A DNA stretch of 64,000 nucleotides from Microvirga sp. SRT01 (GCA_018139225.1 JAGSNX010000001.1:1178001-1242000), one strand, 5' to 3'; shown: positions 27,521 to 36,548, numbered from the stretch's first letter. The notes: a model not told the origin generated them from the letters alone. A program made the numbers and translations.

Positions 27521-28567
27521 TCACGCCGCCATCGTGAACGGCTCCAGCCCGGCCAGCTTGGTCTGCACCGGCGGTGCGCCCGGCACGCGCGGCTTCAGGC
27601 CGCGCACCTTGTCGGCCATCGCCTTGATATGTGCCGGCGTGGAGCCACAGCATCCGCCCAGCACGTTGACCTGCCCCGCAATCGCCCATTCGCCGACCAG
27701 CCCCGCCGTCGTCGCCGGTGCCTCGTCATATGCGCCCAACTCGTTGGGCAGGCCCGCATTCGGATAGATCATGATCAGCGTATCGCAAATCTCCGACAGC
27801 GTCTTCACATGCGGGCGAAGCTGCTCGGCCCCGAACGAGCAGTTCAGCCCGATCGTCACCGGCTTCGCATGCCGCACCGCGTGCCAGAATGCCTCCACGG
27901 TGTGTCCTGACAAATTGCGGCCCGACAAATCCGTCAACGTCATCGACAGCATGATCGGCACGTCCCGGCCCAACGCCTCCCCCGCTTCGATCGCGGCCAT
28001 GATCCCGGCCTTGGCGTTCAGCGTGTCGAACACCGTCTCGATCAGGATGAAGTCGACGCCACCCTCCAGCAGCGCGTCGGTCTGCTCGCGATACACCTGC
28101 TTCAGATAGTCGAAGTCGATCTCGCGATAGCCGGGATCGTTGACGTCCGGCGACAGCGACAGCGTCTTGTTCGTGGGCCCGATCGCCCCCGCCACGAAGC
28201 GAGGATGCCCGTCGCGCGCGGCATATTGATCCGCCAGCCGCCGCGCGATCTTCGCGCTTTCGATGTTGATGTCGCGGACCAGATGCTCGGCACCATAATC
28301 CGCCTGCGAGATGATGTTCGCGCTGAACGTGTTGGTCGACACGATGTCCGATCCCGCGTCCAGATATTCGCGCGTGATCGTCTCCGGCACCTCCGGCTTC
28401 GTGATCGCCAGAATGTCGTTGTTGCCCTTCTGGTCGTGGCTCAGCCCCAGCGTGCCGGCATAATCCTCCTCCGACAGCTTCCAGTTCTGGATCTCCGTCC
28501 CGAACGCGCCGTCCGTGATGAGGATACGCTTCGCCGCCTCGGCGAGGAATGCCCGACGGATGCTCAC
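27521..28567 (-). CDS. metH: Methionine synthase, homocysteine-binding part of split MetH
   Basis: 348 residues of the homocysteine S-methyltransferase module that forms the N-terminus of full MetH. The zinc ligands are present: one Cys in IGLNCSFG and the Cys pair VLGGCCGSTPAHI. The start ITDGAFGTEIQNW is typical. The start is GTG at 28567, overlapping the metF stop in GTGA, with an excellent AGGAGG site about 7 bases upstream. An alternative ATG further upstream would lie inside metF and is rejected. Confidence 0.95.
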   Translation of the reverse strand: MSIRRAFLAEAAKRILITDGAFGTEIQNWKLSEEDYAGTLGLSHDQKGNNDILAITKPEVPETITREYLDAGSDIVSTNTFSANIISQADYGAEHLVRDINIESAKIARRLADQYAARDGHPRFVAGAIGPTNKTLSLSPDVNDPGYREIDFDYLKQVYREQTDALLEGGVDFILIETVFDTLNAKAGIMAAIEAGEALGRDVPIMLSMTLTDLSGRNLSGHTVEAFWHAVRHAKPVTIGLNCSFGAEQLRPHVKTLSEICDTLIMIYPNAGLPNELGAYDEAPATTAGLVGEWAIAGQVNVLGGCCGSTPAHIKAMADKVRGLKPRVPGAPPVQTKLAGLEPFTMAA

Positions 28568-29505
28568 GCCGCCACCTCCTGCGCCCTGGCCTGAGCGCGC
28601 ACGCCGAGCAGGTGGCAGATCGCGAACGCCAGTTCCGCGCGGTTGAGCGTGTAGAAGTGCAACTGCTTGCATCCCCCCGCATACAGCCGCCGCGATAATT
28701 CCGCCGCCACCGTCGCCGCGACCAGCTGCCGTGCCGCCGGGTGCGCATCCAACCCGTCGAAAAGCCGACCCATCCACGCCGGTACGTCGGTGCCGCACAT
28801 CGCGCTCATCCGCTGCACGCTAGCGAAGTTCGACACCGGCATGATCCCCGGCACGATCTCAGCCGATATACCCGCGGCGGCGACGGCATCGCGGTAGCGG
28901 AAGAACGTCTCCGGCTCGAAGAAGAACTGCGTGATCGCACGGTTCGCGCCCGCGTCCAGCTTGCGCTTCAGGTTGTCGAGGTCGGCCGCCGCATCCGCCG
29001 AATCCGGGTGGTTTTCCGGATAGGCTGCGACCGAGATCTCGAACGGGTGAAGCTTGCGCAGGCCGGCGACGAGCGCCGCCGCGTTCTCGTACCCGCCCGG
29101 ATGGCTGGCGAACTTCGTCCCCGCTGTTGGCGAGTCGCCGCGCAGCGCGACGATGTGGCGCACGCCCGCCGCCCAATATTCCTCGGCGACCTGATCGATC
29201 TCGTCACGCGTCGCCTCGACGCAGGTCAGGTGCGCCGCCGCCGCCAGCGACGTGTCACGCTGGATGCGCGCTACCGTCGCATGCGTCCGCTCGCGCGTGG
29301 TTCCGCCTGCGCCGTAGGTGACCGACACGAAGCGGGGGCCCAGCGGCTCCAGCGTCCGAACCGCCTCCCAGAGCTGCTCCTCCATCTTCTCGTTCTTCGG
29401 CGGGAAGAATTCGAACGACACGTCGAGATCGCCGCCGACATCCGCGTAAAGCGGCGATTCCAGCGCGCACCGCGCCTCCGCGAGCTGGTTGACCGAGATC
29501 GTCAT
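28564..29505 (-). CDS. metF: 5,10-methylenetetrahydrofolate reductase
   Basis: 313-residue flavoprotein that makes 5-methyltetrahydrofolate for MetH. It carries the FEFFPPKNEKMEEQLW start, SVTYGAGGTTRERT, the NADH/folate region LRGDSP and the FFFEPETFFRYRD stretch. It is coupled on both sides by 4-base overlaps: with the ArsR-type regulator upstream (ATGA) and the MetH homocysteine module downstream (GTGA). Confidence 0.97.
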   Translation of the reverse strand: MTISVNQLAEARCALESPLYADVGGDLDVSFEFFPPKNEKMEEQLWEAVRTLEPLGPRFVSVTYGAGGTTRERTHATVARIQRDTSLAAAAHLTCVEATRDEIDQVAEEYWAAGVRHIVALRGDSPTAGTKFASHPGGYENAAALVAGLRKLHPFEISVAAYPENHPDSADAAADLDNLKRKLDAGANRAITQFFFEPETFFRYRDAVAAAGISAEIVPGIMPVSNFASVQRMSAMCGTDVPAWMGRLFDGLDAHPAARQLVAATVAAELSRRLYAGGCKQLHFYTLNRAELAFAICHLLGVRAQARAQEVAA

Positions 29506-30443
29506 GCTGCCTTCACCTCACGCAGATGCACGCCGGGTTTTTGCCCCAGCCACAATTTCACTGTCAGTTCCCCGCCGTCGAGTACGTCCGTTCTCGCCGG
29601 GGTCAGCCCCGCCGTCTCGAACCAACCCTCGATCTGGGCATCCGAAAATCCCAACCGGACATGCGCGTCGCGCGTCCGCAATTCCTCGCGATCGTGGCTT
29701 GCGAAATCCGCGATCAACAAACGCCCGCCCGGCCCCAACGCCCGCGCCGCTTCCGCAATTGCGGCACCCGGCTGCTGCGCGAAGTGCAGCACATGATGCA
29801 GGATCGCGACATCCGCCGCCTCGTCGTCTACCGGCAACGCGTAAAGATCGGCCTGCCGCAACTCCGCATTCATCACGCCTTCCAGCTTGGCGCGTGCCAG
29901 CCGCAGCATTTCCGAGCTGCGGTCGATACCCAGCGCGTGGTGGGCGCGGCCGGCGAACAGCTCCAGCATGCGGCCGGTGCCGGTGCCGATATCGACCAGC
30001 GTACCAACATCACCCTCCCCAAGTGCTACCTGCATCGCGGCCTCGACCTGTTCCTCGGCGACGTGCAGCGACCGGATCGCATCCCACTCACGCGCATGGC
30101 TCTCGAACCAGGACGCTGCCGCCGCCGCACGGTCCGCCCGCACCGCCGCCAGTCGCGCCGCGTCCGTGCCGCTATCCGGCTGTCCCCAAGTGTCCAGCGC
30201 CGCCGCGATCGGCGCTACGATCTCTGCCCGCCCGAGCACGACGAACACCCAGCTGCCTTCCTTACGCCGCTCGGCGAGCCCGGCATCGCACAGGATCTTG
30301 ACGTGCCGCGACACGCGCGGCTGGCTCTGCCCCAGCACCTGTGCCAGTTCACCAACGGACAGCTCCATCTGCCGCAGCAGCGCCAGGATGCGGAGCCGGG
30401 TGGCGTCGCCAAGAGCACCGAAGATGTCGAGTGGGTCAACCAT
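29502..30443 (-). CDS. ArsR-family regulator fused to a SAM methyltransferase
   Basis: 313 residues. An N-terminal winged helix of ArsR type spans about residues 1-95 (DATRLRILALLRQMELSVGELA, recognition helix SQPRVSRHVKIL). A class I methyltransferase domain begins near 150 (VDIGTGTGRMLELF, then motifs LYALPVDDEAADVAILHHVLHF and LGPGGRLLIADF). Fusions of this type control methionine-cycle genes in proteobacteria, probably by sensing SAM or S-adenosylhomocysteine. It is the first gene of the metF-metH operon and its ATG is only 11 bases from a perfect 20-bp palindrome, so autorepression is likely. No clear ribosome-binding site is visible. Confidence 0.9.
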   Translation of the reverse strand: MVDPLDIFGALGDATRLRILALLRQMELSVGELAQVLGQSQPRVSRHVKILCDAGLAERRKEGSWVFVVLGRAEIVAPIAAALDTWGQPDSGTDAARLAAVRADRAAAAASWFESHAREWDAIRSLHVAEEQVEAAMQVALGEGDVGTLVDIGTGTGRMLELFAGRAHHALGIDRSSEMLRLARAKLEGVMNAELRQADLYALPVDDEAADVAILHHVLHFAQQPGAAIAEAARALGPGGRLLIADFASHDREELRTRDAHVRLGFSDAQIEGWFETAGLTPARTDVLDGGELTVKLWLGQKPGVHLREVKAA

Positions 30444-30454
30444 GTCGCATCAAG

Positions 30455-30474
30455 ATATAAAGATATCTTTATAT
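30455..30474. promoter_or_regulatory. Perfect 20-bp palindrome, probable operator of the met operon
   Basis: ATATAAAGATATCTTTATAT is perfectly self-complementary and very AT-rich against the GC-rich surroundings. It lies 11 bases upstream of the ArsR-type regulator start. ArsR proteins bind such inverted repeats as dimers, and ArsR-type methionine-cycle regulators (SahR type) are known to use AT-rich palindromes. Binding would block transcription of the whole regulator-metF-metH operon. Confidence 0.8.
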
Positions 30475-30572
30475 GGGGTCAATCAGCCATTGTCGTGGAC
30501 CCGAATGCTTTCGCTCGCGTTCCGACCTCTCGACGCGCGTAACCTGCGTCAATGAAAACGGGAGGAACCCTG

Positions 30573-30920
30573 ATGAAGAAGCTTATCGTTCCCGCACTGG
30601 CGGCCATCGCACTCGCCGCTTGCAGCCAGAATGCCCAGAACGAGACGTCGGAAGCGGCCAACGCCGTCGCCGCCGACACCGCCGCGACGACGAGCAATGC
30701 GGTGGGCGACGTCGATGCCGCCACCGATCGTGCGCTCGGCTCGGCCGAAGCGAACCTCGACAACGCGGGCGCGAACGTGGAGCGGGGCGCGGACCGCGCG
30801 GGCGACAGCATCGAGAACGGCCTCGACCGTACGGGAGCGGCGATCAGCAACGGTGCCGATCGCGCCGCCGACGCCACCGGCAGCGCGCTCGAAAAGGCTG
30901 GCGCCAAGTTGAAGGATTAA
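30573..30920 (+). CDS. Ala-rich lipoprotein with a repetitive helical mature part
   Basis: 115 residues: a lipoprotein signal (IVPALAAIALAACSQ, Cys18), then a low-complexity helical region with repeated DRA/ADRA, GDSIENGLDRTG and NGADRAADATGS phrases, like the apolipophorin or entericidin-type sheath proteins. A GGAGG site 8 bases before the ATG at 30573 decides the start. It is probably an envelope stress or structural lipoprotein. It is followed within 7 bases by another small lipoprotein gene. Confidence 0.75.
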   Translation: MKKLIVPALAAIALAACSQNAQNETSEAANAVAADTAATTSNAVGDVDAATDRALGSAEANLDNAGANVERGADRAGDSIENGLDRTGAAISNGADRAADATGSALEKAGAKLKD

Positions 30921-30927
30921 GACCGGG

Positions 30928-31104
30928 ATGCGTCTCGTCGGCCTGATTGCCCCTGCCCTGTTCGTCGCCGCCTGTTCGGGCGGAGAGGAGCAGCCAGGAA
31001 CGGTGACGGCAGACGAGGCGCGCCAACTCAACGAAGCCGCGGCAATGCTCGATGCGAACAGCGTCGAACTGAATGCCGTGACGAACGATCGGGACGTACC
31101 ATGA
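30928..31104 (+). CDS. Small lipoprotein
   Basis: 58 residues with a lipobox (ALFVAACSGG, Cys16) and a short acidic mature tail (EARQLNEAAAMLDANSVELN). It lies between the lipoprotein at 30573 and the aldo/keto reductase; its stop overlaps the reductase start (ATGA). Placement and signal sequence support it as real, though the family is unknown. Confidence 0.7.
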   Translation: MRLVGLIAPALFVAACSGGEEQPGTVTADEARQLNEAAAMLDANSVELNAVTNDRDVP

Positions 31105-32045
31105 CCCTGTTGCGCCGCCTTGGCTCCACCGACCTCAAGATCGCGCCGCTGGTGCTGGGTGGCAACGTCTTCGGCTGGACCGCCGATCGTACCGCGAGTT
31201 TTGCCGTGCTCGATGCTTTTGTCGCGGGCGGCGGCACGATGATCGACACGGCGGATGTTTATTCGGCGTGGGTCGAAGGACACGATGGCGGCGAATCCGA
31301 AACCGTGATCGGTGAATGGCTGAAGCGGTCCGGCAAGCGCGAAGCGGTGCAGATTGCGACGAAGGTCGGGATGCTGCCAGTAAACGGTGAGAAGCTGTCG
31401 CCAGCCAATATCGCCGCCGCGTGCGACGCCTCGCTGCGCCGGCTCGGGAGCGACTACATCGATCTATATTATGCGCATCAGGACGATGACGACACGCCAC
31501 AGGAGGCAGTGCTGGAAGCGTTCAGCCGCCTGATCGACGCGGGCAAGGTGCGCGTGCTCGGCGCGTCCAACTTCACGGCGATGCGATTCAAGTCCGCCAA
31601 CGACGTCGCGACAGCTGCCGGGTTGCCGCGATACCATGTGCTCCAGCCGGAATATAACCTGATCAGCCGCCACAAGTTCGAAGGCGAGTTGCAGGATTAT
31701 TGCGTCACCGAGAATGTCGGCGTCCTGCCCTATTATGGTCTGGCTGCGGGCTTTCTGACCGGCAAATATCGCAAAGCCGAGGACTTCGGCCAAAGCGTTC
31801 GGGGCGCCCGCATGGGCGATCGGCTGGCCGCCGGCGAACCCGTGCTGGCGGCGATGGACTCTGTCGCGGCCGAAACCGGCGCATCGCTCGCGACGATCGC
31901 CCTCGCGTGGCTGATCGCCCAGAACGGCGTCACGGCACCGATCGCCAGCGCCTCGAAGCCGGAGCAGTTGCCGGAACTGTTGGCGGCGATGACGCTGGAG
32001 CTGAACGAGGCGCAGCTTGCGCGGCTCGTCGAAGCAGGCGCCTGA
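31101..32045 (+). CDS. Aldo/keto reductase
   Basis: NAD(P)H-dependent oxidoreductase of 314 residues with the AKR TIM barrel. The catalytic set is seen: Asp and Tyr in MIDTADVYSAW, Lys in IATKVGM, His in LYYAHQDDDD. The C-terminal NADP-binding IASASKPEQLPEL segment is also present. Substrate unknown. It overlaps the preceding lipoprotein gene by 4 bases. Confidence 0.9.
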   Translation: MTLLRRLGSTDLKIAPLVLGGNVFGWTADRTASFAVLDAFVAGGGTMIDTADVYSAWVEGHDGGESETVIGEWLKRSGKREAVQIATKVGMLPVNGEKLSPANIAAACDASLRRLGSDYIDLYYAHQDDDDTPQEAVLEAFSRLIDAGKVRVLGASNFTAMRFKSANDVATAAGLPRYHVLQPEYNLISRHKFEGELQDYCVTENVGVLPYYGLAAGFLTGKYRKAEDFGQSVRGARMGDRLAAGEPVLAAMDSVAAETGASLATIALAWLIAQNGVTAPIASASKPEQLPELLAAMTLELNEAQLARLVEAGA

Positions 32046-32052
32046 CCTCGAC

Positions 32053-32445
32053 TCACGCGATCAGGCCCCCGTCCTCCGCACCCTTGGCCAAGACCCGACC
32101 CATCGCTTCGAACAGCTGGTCCATCGCCACCGGTTTGAAAATCACATCGTCAGCACCGGCCGCCAGGCATCGTTCGCGCAGGTCGAGTGCGGCATCGGCG
32201 GTGACGACGATGATCGGTACCCGTCCCTTGTCGTCGCCGCGCGCGCGGATGTGCTGGATCGCCGTCACGCCATCCATGCCGGGCATTCGCAGATCGATCA
32301 GGATCATGTCCCAACGCTCGGCGGCGATCATCGCCAGCCCCTGTTCGGCATCTTCCGCCTCGGACATCGTCGCACCGGCGACATCCAGCATGTCGCGAAC
32401 GACGCGCCGGTTCATCCGGTCGTCCTCGATAAAGAGGACTTTCAT
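32053..32445 (-). CDS. Single-domain response regulator (receiver only)
   Basis: 130 residues forming one receiver domain. All key residues are present: acidic pair in FIEDDRM, phosphoacceptor Asp in LIDLRMPGMDG, Thr in VVTADA and Lys in IFKPVAM. No output domain follows, as in DivK/CheY-type shuttles. It ends the EAL/kinase/receiver operon on the minus strand, 59 bases after the sensor kinase, whose own receiver-like tail is degenerate. It may be the true phosphoacceptor of that kinase. Confidence 0.9.
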   Translation of the reverse strand: MKVLFIEDDRMNRRVVRDMLDVAGATMSEAEDAEQGLAMIAAERWDMILIDLRMPGMDGVTAIQHIRARGDDKGRVPIIVVTADAALDLRERCLAAGADDVIFKPVAMDQLFEAMGRVLAKGAEDGGLIA

Positions 32446-32504
32446 GATGCCGCCGACCCGGGCGGTACCTGCTGTGTTGATCGGGTCATACGCTTTGATA
32501 CGCG

Positions 32505-34973
32505 TCAAGCCGCCTCGGACACAAGTCGATCCGTACCGGAGGCAATGGTTTGTGCGACGAATATCTTCGCGATCAACGCCGCGCCCGCGATTGGTCGAGG
32601 CACGACGCGGGTTGCACCGGTGTGGTCGGCTATCGCCCTTACATCTCCGGGGTTTCTCCAAAGCAATGTCGTTTCAGCGAAGCCAGCAGCGGCGGCGATC
32701 CGCGTCACCTGCTGCAGATCGGCATCCACCGTCGCGTCGTCGATCAGTACCCGTCGGACGTTGCCGTGCTGCAGCAAGGTGACCGCCTCGGCAGTCGTGG
32801 CCGCATAGACGAGGCGTCCGGTGTGACGCGCGAGCAAGGACGTCCACATCGCGCGGGCGATCGGGTTGCGCTCGACAACCAGAAAATCGGGACGTGCGAG
32901 TTCGCTGCCGACGCAGTCAGCGGGTGCAGGGGCGGCTCGGAGCGGTAGCGTGACGGTAAAGGTCGCACCGTTGCCCGGCTCGCTGCCGACCATGACGTCT
33001 CCGCCCATCGCCCGGGCAAGCTTGCGACAGATCGTCAGGCCCAATCCCGTGCCGCCGAACCGCCGTGTCGTGCTGGCATCCGCCTGCCGGAATGACTCGA
33101 AGATCTGCCCCAGTTTGTCCGGCGGGATACCGATGCCCGTGTCGGACACGGTGATCGCGACCCCCTCACCCGTTCCGGTCGCGATCAGCCTGACCTGCCC
33201 TGCCTCGGTGAACTTCATGGCGTTCGACAGGAGGTTGAACACGATCTGCCGCGTCCGTGCCGCATCGCCGATGACCCAGCCCGGACAGTCGTCGAGCTGC
33301 GCCACGAAGCTCACGCCCTTCGTGCGCGCCTGCTCCTCCCAGAGGCGGCTTGCTTCGGCGAGGGTAGCGGCAAGGTCGAAAGCGGCTTCCTCGATGGTGA
33401 GGTTGCCCGTTTCCATCTTCGCGACATCCAGGATATCGTCGACCAGCGCTCGCATCGTCATGCTCGCACCGTGGACCACCCCCAACCGATCACGCATCAG
33501 CGGCGCGAGCGTCGGGTCGGACAGCATCACCTCCGTCATGCCAAGAATGCCGTTCAATGGCGTGCGGATCTCATGGCTGGTCGTCGCCAGGAACTCGGTC
33601 TTCGCAGCCAATGCGCGCGACAGGGCTTCGTTGCTCTCGCCCAGTTCGGCGTTGGCCGCGCGCACCTCGTCGCGGCTGCGACGGATCGACACCAGCGCAA
33701 AGACGAGCAGTCCGACGATGATCGCAGCGGCGCCGGCGCCGCCATAGAAGATCGTCCGCTGCGTACTGGCACGCGTCTGCTCCAGTTCGATACGACGCTG
33801 CAATTCCTGTCCGCGCAACGTGGCGATGCGCAGTTCCTGATTGGTGAAGTCGAAGCGCGCGGCCATCAGCGCAGTGCTGGTCGTCGTGGCGAGCCGGGTA
33901 GCGTCGTCGTCGATCCGCTTCATCGCCGCCAGATGCGCAAGGGCGAGGTCGGCGCGTCCCATCCGGCGATAGATCGTATAGGCCGTCTCATGCGGCTCCC
34001 GAAGACTGAGCGTCGTCGTGCGAAGGTCGACCCCCGCGAAGCTGCGGTCGATCAGCCCCGCCGCGCCCGGCAGATCGCCGCGCTGCAACGCAGCCTGCGC
34101 CGCCACGGCCAGGACTTGTGGTCGCCAACCGGCACCGTCACCGCTGATGCTGATCGCATTGGCTTCTGTTATCGTGTGCGCAGCCTGCTCTGTCTTGCCC
34201 CGTTTAAGTTGGTTCCGAGCCATGTTGACCAGCAAGCGCACACGAGACGCCGGACTGCGGATTTCATCGGCAGCATCCATTGCCAGCTTGAATTGCTGAG
34301 ACGCTTCATCAAGCCGACCCATCTCCTGCAACGCTGCGGCCCGACCGTTCCGCAGGGCGATCATCAATCCCGCATCACCTTGATACAGATCGAGCGCCTG
34401 TTTCAGGTACCGAAGTGCGCCATGGCTGTCTTTTGCATCGCTGTAGAGTGTCGCGATCAATAATAACGAGATGGCTTGGCTACGCGTGTTATGCACACCA
34501 CCGAATATACGAAAAGCTTCCTGATAGTCTTTAAGGGCTCCTGCAGGCTCGATCCGCGCACCATGAAGCGATCCCCGGGTCATTAGGATATCGCCCATCA
34601 ATTGCGTTTTTGGCCCATACCGGCGAGCCAAATGGAAGGCTGCGTCGAGTGGTACTGTCGCGCGTTCCTCCTCACCCAATCTATAACTGGCTTCGGCCTG
34701 GAGCCACAAGGCTGCTGCCAACGTCATGCCAGTCACCGGGTTGACGGATGCTCGACGAGCCTGTGCCGCTGCACGGATCGCCACTTCTCGCGCGGATGAT
34801 GCATCAGCCAGCATCAACCTTTTGGCTCGATCCACATCGGTCGCCGCCACCGCGGCCGCATCAGACTGTGGTGATTGGGTGGCGGTTACCCTTGGCGCTG
34901 CAACAGCGGGCGATTGATCCGCGACCATCGCGACGGTCATCAGCACCGCTGCGAATAGGGCCCGCAACATCAT
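32505..34973 (-). CDS. TPR-containing sensor histidine kinase with degenerate receiver-like tail
   Basis: 822 residues. A signal-like N-terminus (MLRALFAAVLMTVAMVADQS) leads to a periplasmic helical/TPR-like region of about 370 residues and one membrane helix (IFYGGAGAAAIIVGLLVFAL). Then come the HisKA box (TTSHEIRTPLNGILG) and HATPase (VFNLLSNAMKFT, DTGIGIPPDKL, GGTGLGLTICRKLARAMGG). The last 130 residues resemble a receiver but have LVVERN instead of the acidic pair and VPRPI instead of a Lys-Pro. The ATG at 34973 overlaps the EAL gene stop. Confidence 0.88.
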   Translation of the reverse strand: MMLRALFAAVLMTVAMVADQSPAVAAPRVTATQSPQSDAAAVAATDVDRAKRLMLADASSAREVAIRAAAQARRASVNPVTGMTLAAALWLQAEASYRLGEEERATVPLDAAFHLARRYGPKTQLMGDILMTRGSLHGARIEPAGALKDYQEAFRIFGGVHNTRSQAISLLLIATLYSDAKDSHGALRYLKQALDLYQGDAGLMIALRNGRAAALQEMGRLDEASQQFKLAMDAADEIRSPASRVRLLVNMARNQLKRGKTEQAAHTITEANAISISGDGAGWRPQVLAVAAQAALQRGDLPGAAGLIDRSFAGVDLRTTTLSLREPHETAYTIYRRMGRADLALAHLAAMKRIDDDATRLATTTSTALMAARFDFTNQELRIATLRGQELQRRIELEQTRASTQRTIFYGGAGAAAIIVGLLVFALVSIRRSRDEVRAANAELGESNEALSRALAAKTEFLATTSHEIRTPLNGILGMTEVMLSDPTLAPLMRDRLGVVHGASMTMRALVDDILDVAKMETGNLTIEEAAFDLAATLAEASRLWEEQARTKGVSFVAQLDDCPGWVIGDAARTRQIVFNLLSNAMKFTEAGQVRLIATGTGEGVAITVSDTGIGIPPDKLGQIFESFRQADASTTRRFGGTGLGLTICRKLARAMGGDVMVGSEPGNGATFTVTLPLRAAPAPADCVGSELARPDFLVVERNPIARAMWTSLLARHTGRLVYAATTAEAVTLLQHGNVRRVLIDDATVDADLQQVTRIAAAAGFAETTLLWRNPGDVRAIADHTGATRVVPRPIAGAALIAKIFVAQTIASGTDRLVSEAA

Positions 34974-36343
34974 GATGCGCGCCGATGACCCGTTGTCAGG
35001 TTCAGCAACTTGGCCGGAGCGCTGACGAAAACGCGCGCCTGATCTCGCGCGAGGAACTCTAGCAGGATCGGCAGATCGATAGGCCGACTGATGAGGAAGC
35101 CCTGCGCCACGTCGCAGCCCATCACGGATAAAAGCGCTAACGCGGATGCCGTCTCCACGCCTTCGGCGACCACCTCCATCTCCATCGCATGCGCCAGGTC
35201 GATCGTGGATCGGACGATCAGCGGGTCGCGGTTGGAACTGGTCAGCTGGGTCACGAACAGCTTGTCGATCTTCAACTCGCTGGCAGGCAACTGCTTCAGA
35301 TAGGCGAGCGACGATAAACCTGCCCCATAGTCGTCGATGGCGATGACGATGCCGATGTCCGCGAACCTCTTGAGATGCCCTATCGCGCTCTGCGGATCGC
35401 GGATCACCGCAGTCTCGGTAATCTCGAAGCCGATCTTCACGCCGCTGCTCTGGATCAGCGCGCAGGCGCGACGGACGAAGCGAGCGTCGGACAACAGGAC
35501 GCCGGATATGTTCACGAAGACCGGAATGTCATGGCCCCTCGCGGCCAGCACCCTTTGGTCCTTGATAACCTGTTGGATGGTCCAGACCGTCAGGTCGACG
35601 ATATCCTGCGACTCTTCTGCGAGTGCGATGAAGTCGCCCGGCATGACCAGTCCGCGCACGGGATGGCGCCAGCGGATCAGCGCCTCGACGCCCGACACGA
35701 CTTGGCGGCGAAGATGCAGCTTGGGCTGATATTGCAGGAACAGTTCGCCCTTGCCGATCGCATCCCGCAGGTCGCGCCCAAGGCTGGCGCGATCAGGCGG
35801 TGTCGTACCCCGCGCCAGATGCCGCACGACCGGCGCACGTGTCTCTCGCGCCGCTTCACACGCGCGCTCTGCTTCGTCGAGCAGGCGCACGTCGTCATGG
35901 AGGGTCACCGGGAGCGTCGCGGAGCCCAGCACCAGCTCTATGGAATAGGGTTCACCATCGACGTCGAAAGCCGCCTCGAACGCCGCGTCGAGGCGCGCGA
36001 CGATCGTCTCCACCGCCTCAAATTGTACGCTCGCCAGGGAAACTTCGATGCGGTCCCGGCCGGCGGCAACGATGACGGCATCGGGCACGAGTTCAGCGAC
36101 CCGGATGGCAATATTTTCGGCCAACATATTCGCGCGCACGATACCGACATGGCGGCGAAGGATCGGAAAATTCGAGATCGTCAGAACGATCAACGCACAA
36201 CAACAGTCGGTTACCGAGGCTAAGCTGGTCGGCATTGGCGTACCGCCATCGGCACGACGGATCGGCGTGGGGGAGACGAACTCGCTCACTGCCGGGTCGC
36301 GGTCGCAGCCGCCGCAAGAGGGAATGCGAGCTTCATCTAGCAA
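34970..36343 (-). CDS. EAL-domain c-di-GMP phosphodiesterase with degenerate GGDEF
   Basis: Up to 457 residues. The C-terminal EAL domain is complete: GVEALIRWRHP, FVNISG, FEITETAVI, IAIDDYGAGLSSLAYLKQL, SELKIDKLFV and VVAEGVET are present, so hydrolysis of c-di-GMP is expected. The region before it resembles GGDEF in layout, but the signature place reads VAAGRDRIEVSL, so it is not a cyclase. The long form starts at TTG 36343; ATG at 36235 gives a 421-residue form without the unlikely Cys-rich leader and may be the true start. It overlaps the sensor kinase gene. Confidence 0.85.
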   Translation of the reverse strand: MLDEARIPSCGGCDRDPAVSEFVSPTPIRRADGGTPMPTSLASVTDCCCALIVLTISNFPILRRHVGIVRANMLAENIAIRVAELVPDAVIVAAGRDRIEVSLASVQFEAVETIVARLDAAFEAAFDVDGEPYSIELVLGSATLPVTLHDDVRLLDEAERACEAARETRAPVVRHLARGTTPPDRASLGRDLRDAIGKGELFLQYQPKLHLRRQVVSGVEALIRWRHPVRGLVMPGDFIALAEESQDIVDLTVWTIQQVIKDQRVLAARGHDIPVFVNISGVLLSDARFVRRACALIQSSGVKIGFEITETAVIRDPQSAIGHLKRFADIGIVIAIDDYGAGLSSLAYLKQLPASELKIDKLFVTQLTSSNRDPLIVRSTIDLAHAMEMEVVAEGVETASALALLSVMGCDVAQGFLISRPIDLPILLEFLARDQARVFVSAPAKLLNLTTGHRRAS

Positions 36344-36454
36344 CCACCTAGAAGGCGGCTCATGAAAATTGCGTTAAGCCGAGCTTCATCTCCGGTTGTC
36401 GCAACCACCGCTGCAACCGGTTGTGCAATGGTGAAACGCGCATTAACCTCGGCG

Positions 36455-36474
36455 AAGCGCCCAACGAGGCGCTT
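36455..36474 (+). terminator. Hairpin before the 17-codon ORF
   Basis: AAGCGCC and GGCGCTT pair around a CAACGA loop, followed by TT. It sits immediately before the GGGAG ribosome-binding site of the small ORF, so it could attenuate transcription or mask translation of it. Function is not established. Confidence 0.45.
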
Positions 36475-36488
36475 TTGGGAGAAAAAAC

Positions 36489-36542
36489 ATGCTGCGTTTC
36501 ATTCTCGCGCTGATCCACGTCGACGGCATCAAGCCCTGGTAA
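36489..36542 (+). CDS. 17-residue peptide candidate in its own hairpin-bounded unit
   Basis: ATG at 36489 opens MLRFILALIHVDGIKPW, stopped by TAA. A GGGAG site and an A-rich spacer stand upstream. The first ten residues are hydrophobic, the end is polar with a Trp. A 13-bp hairpin follows just after the stop (36549-36587), and a smaller one stands before it. The unit lies alone between the divergent EAL operon and the TamB gene. It may be a small membrane peptide, a leader peptide, or only the coding-looking part of an RNA. Confidence 0.4.
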   Translation: MLRFILALIHVDGIKPW

Positions 36543-36548
36543 TGAGAT

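Noticed and set aside
24863..27910. Long open frame (about 1015 codons) on the plus strand opposite metH
   Set aside because: It mirrors the conserved metH genes and is Arg/His-rich without any domain; GC-rich codon bias creates such antisense frames.
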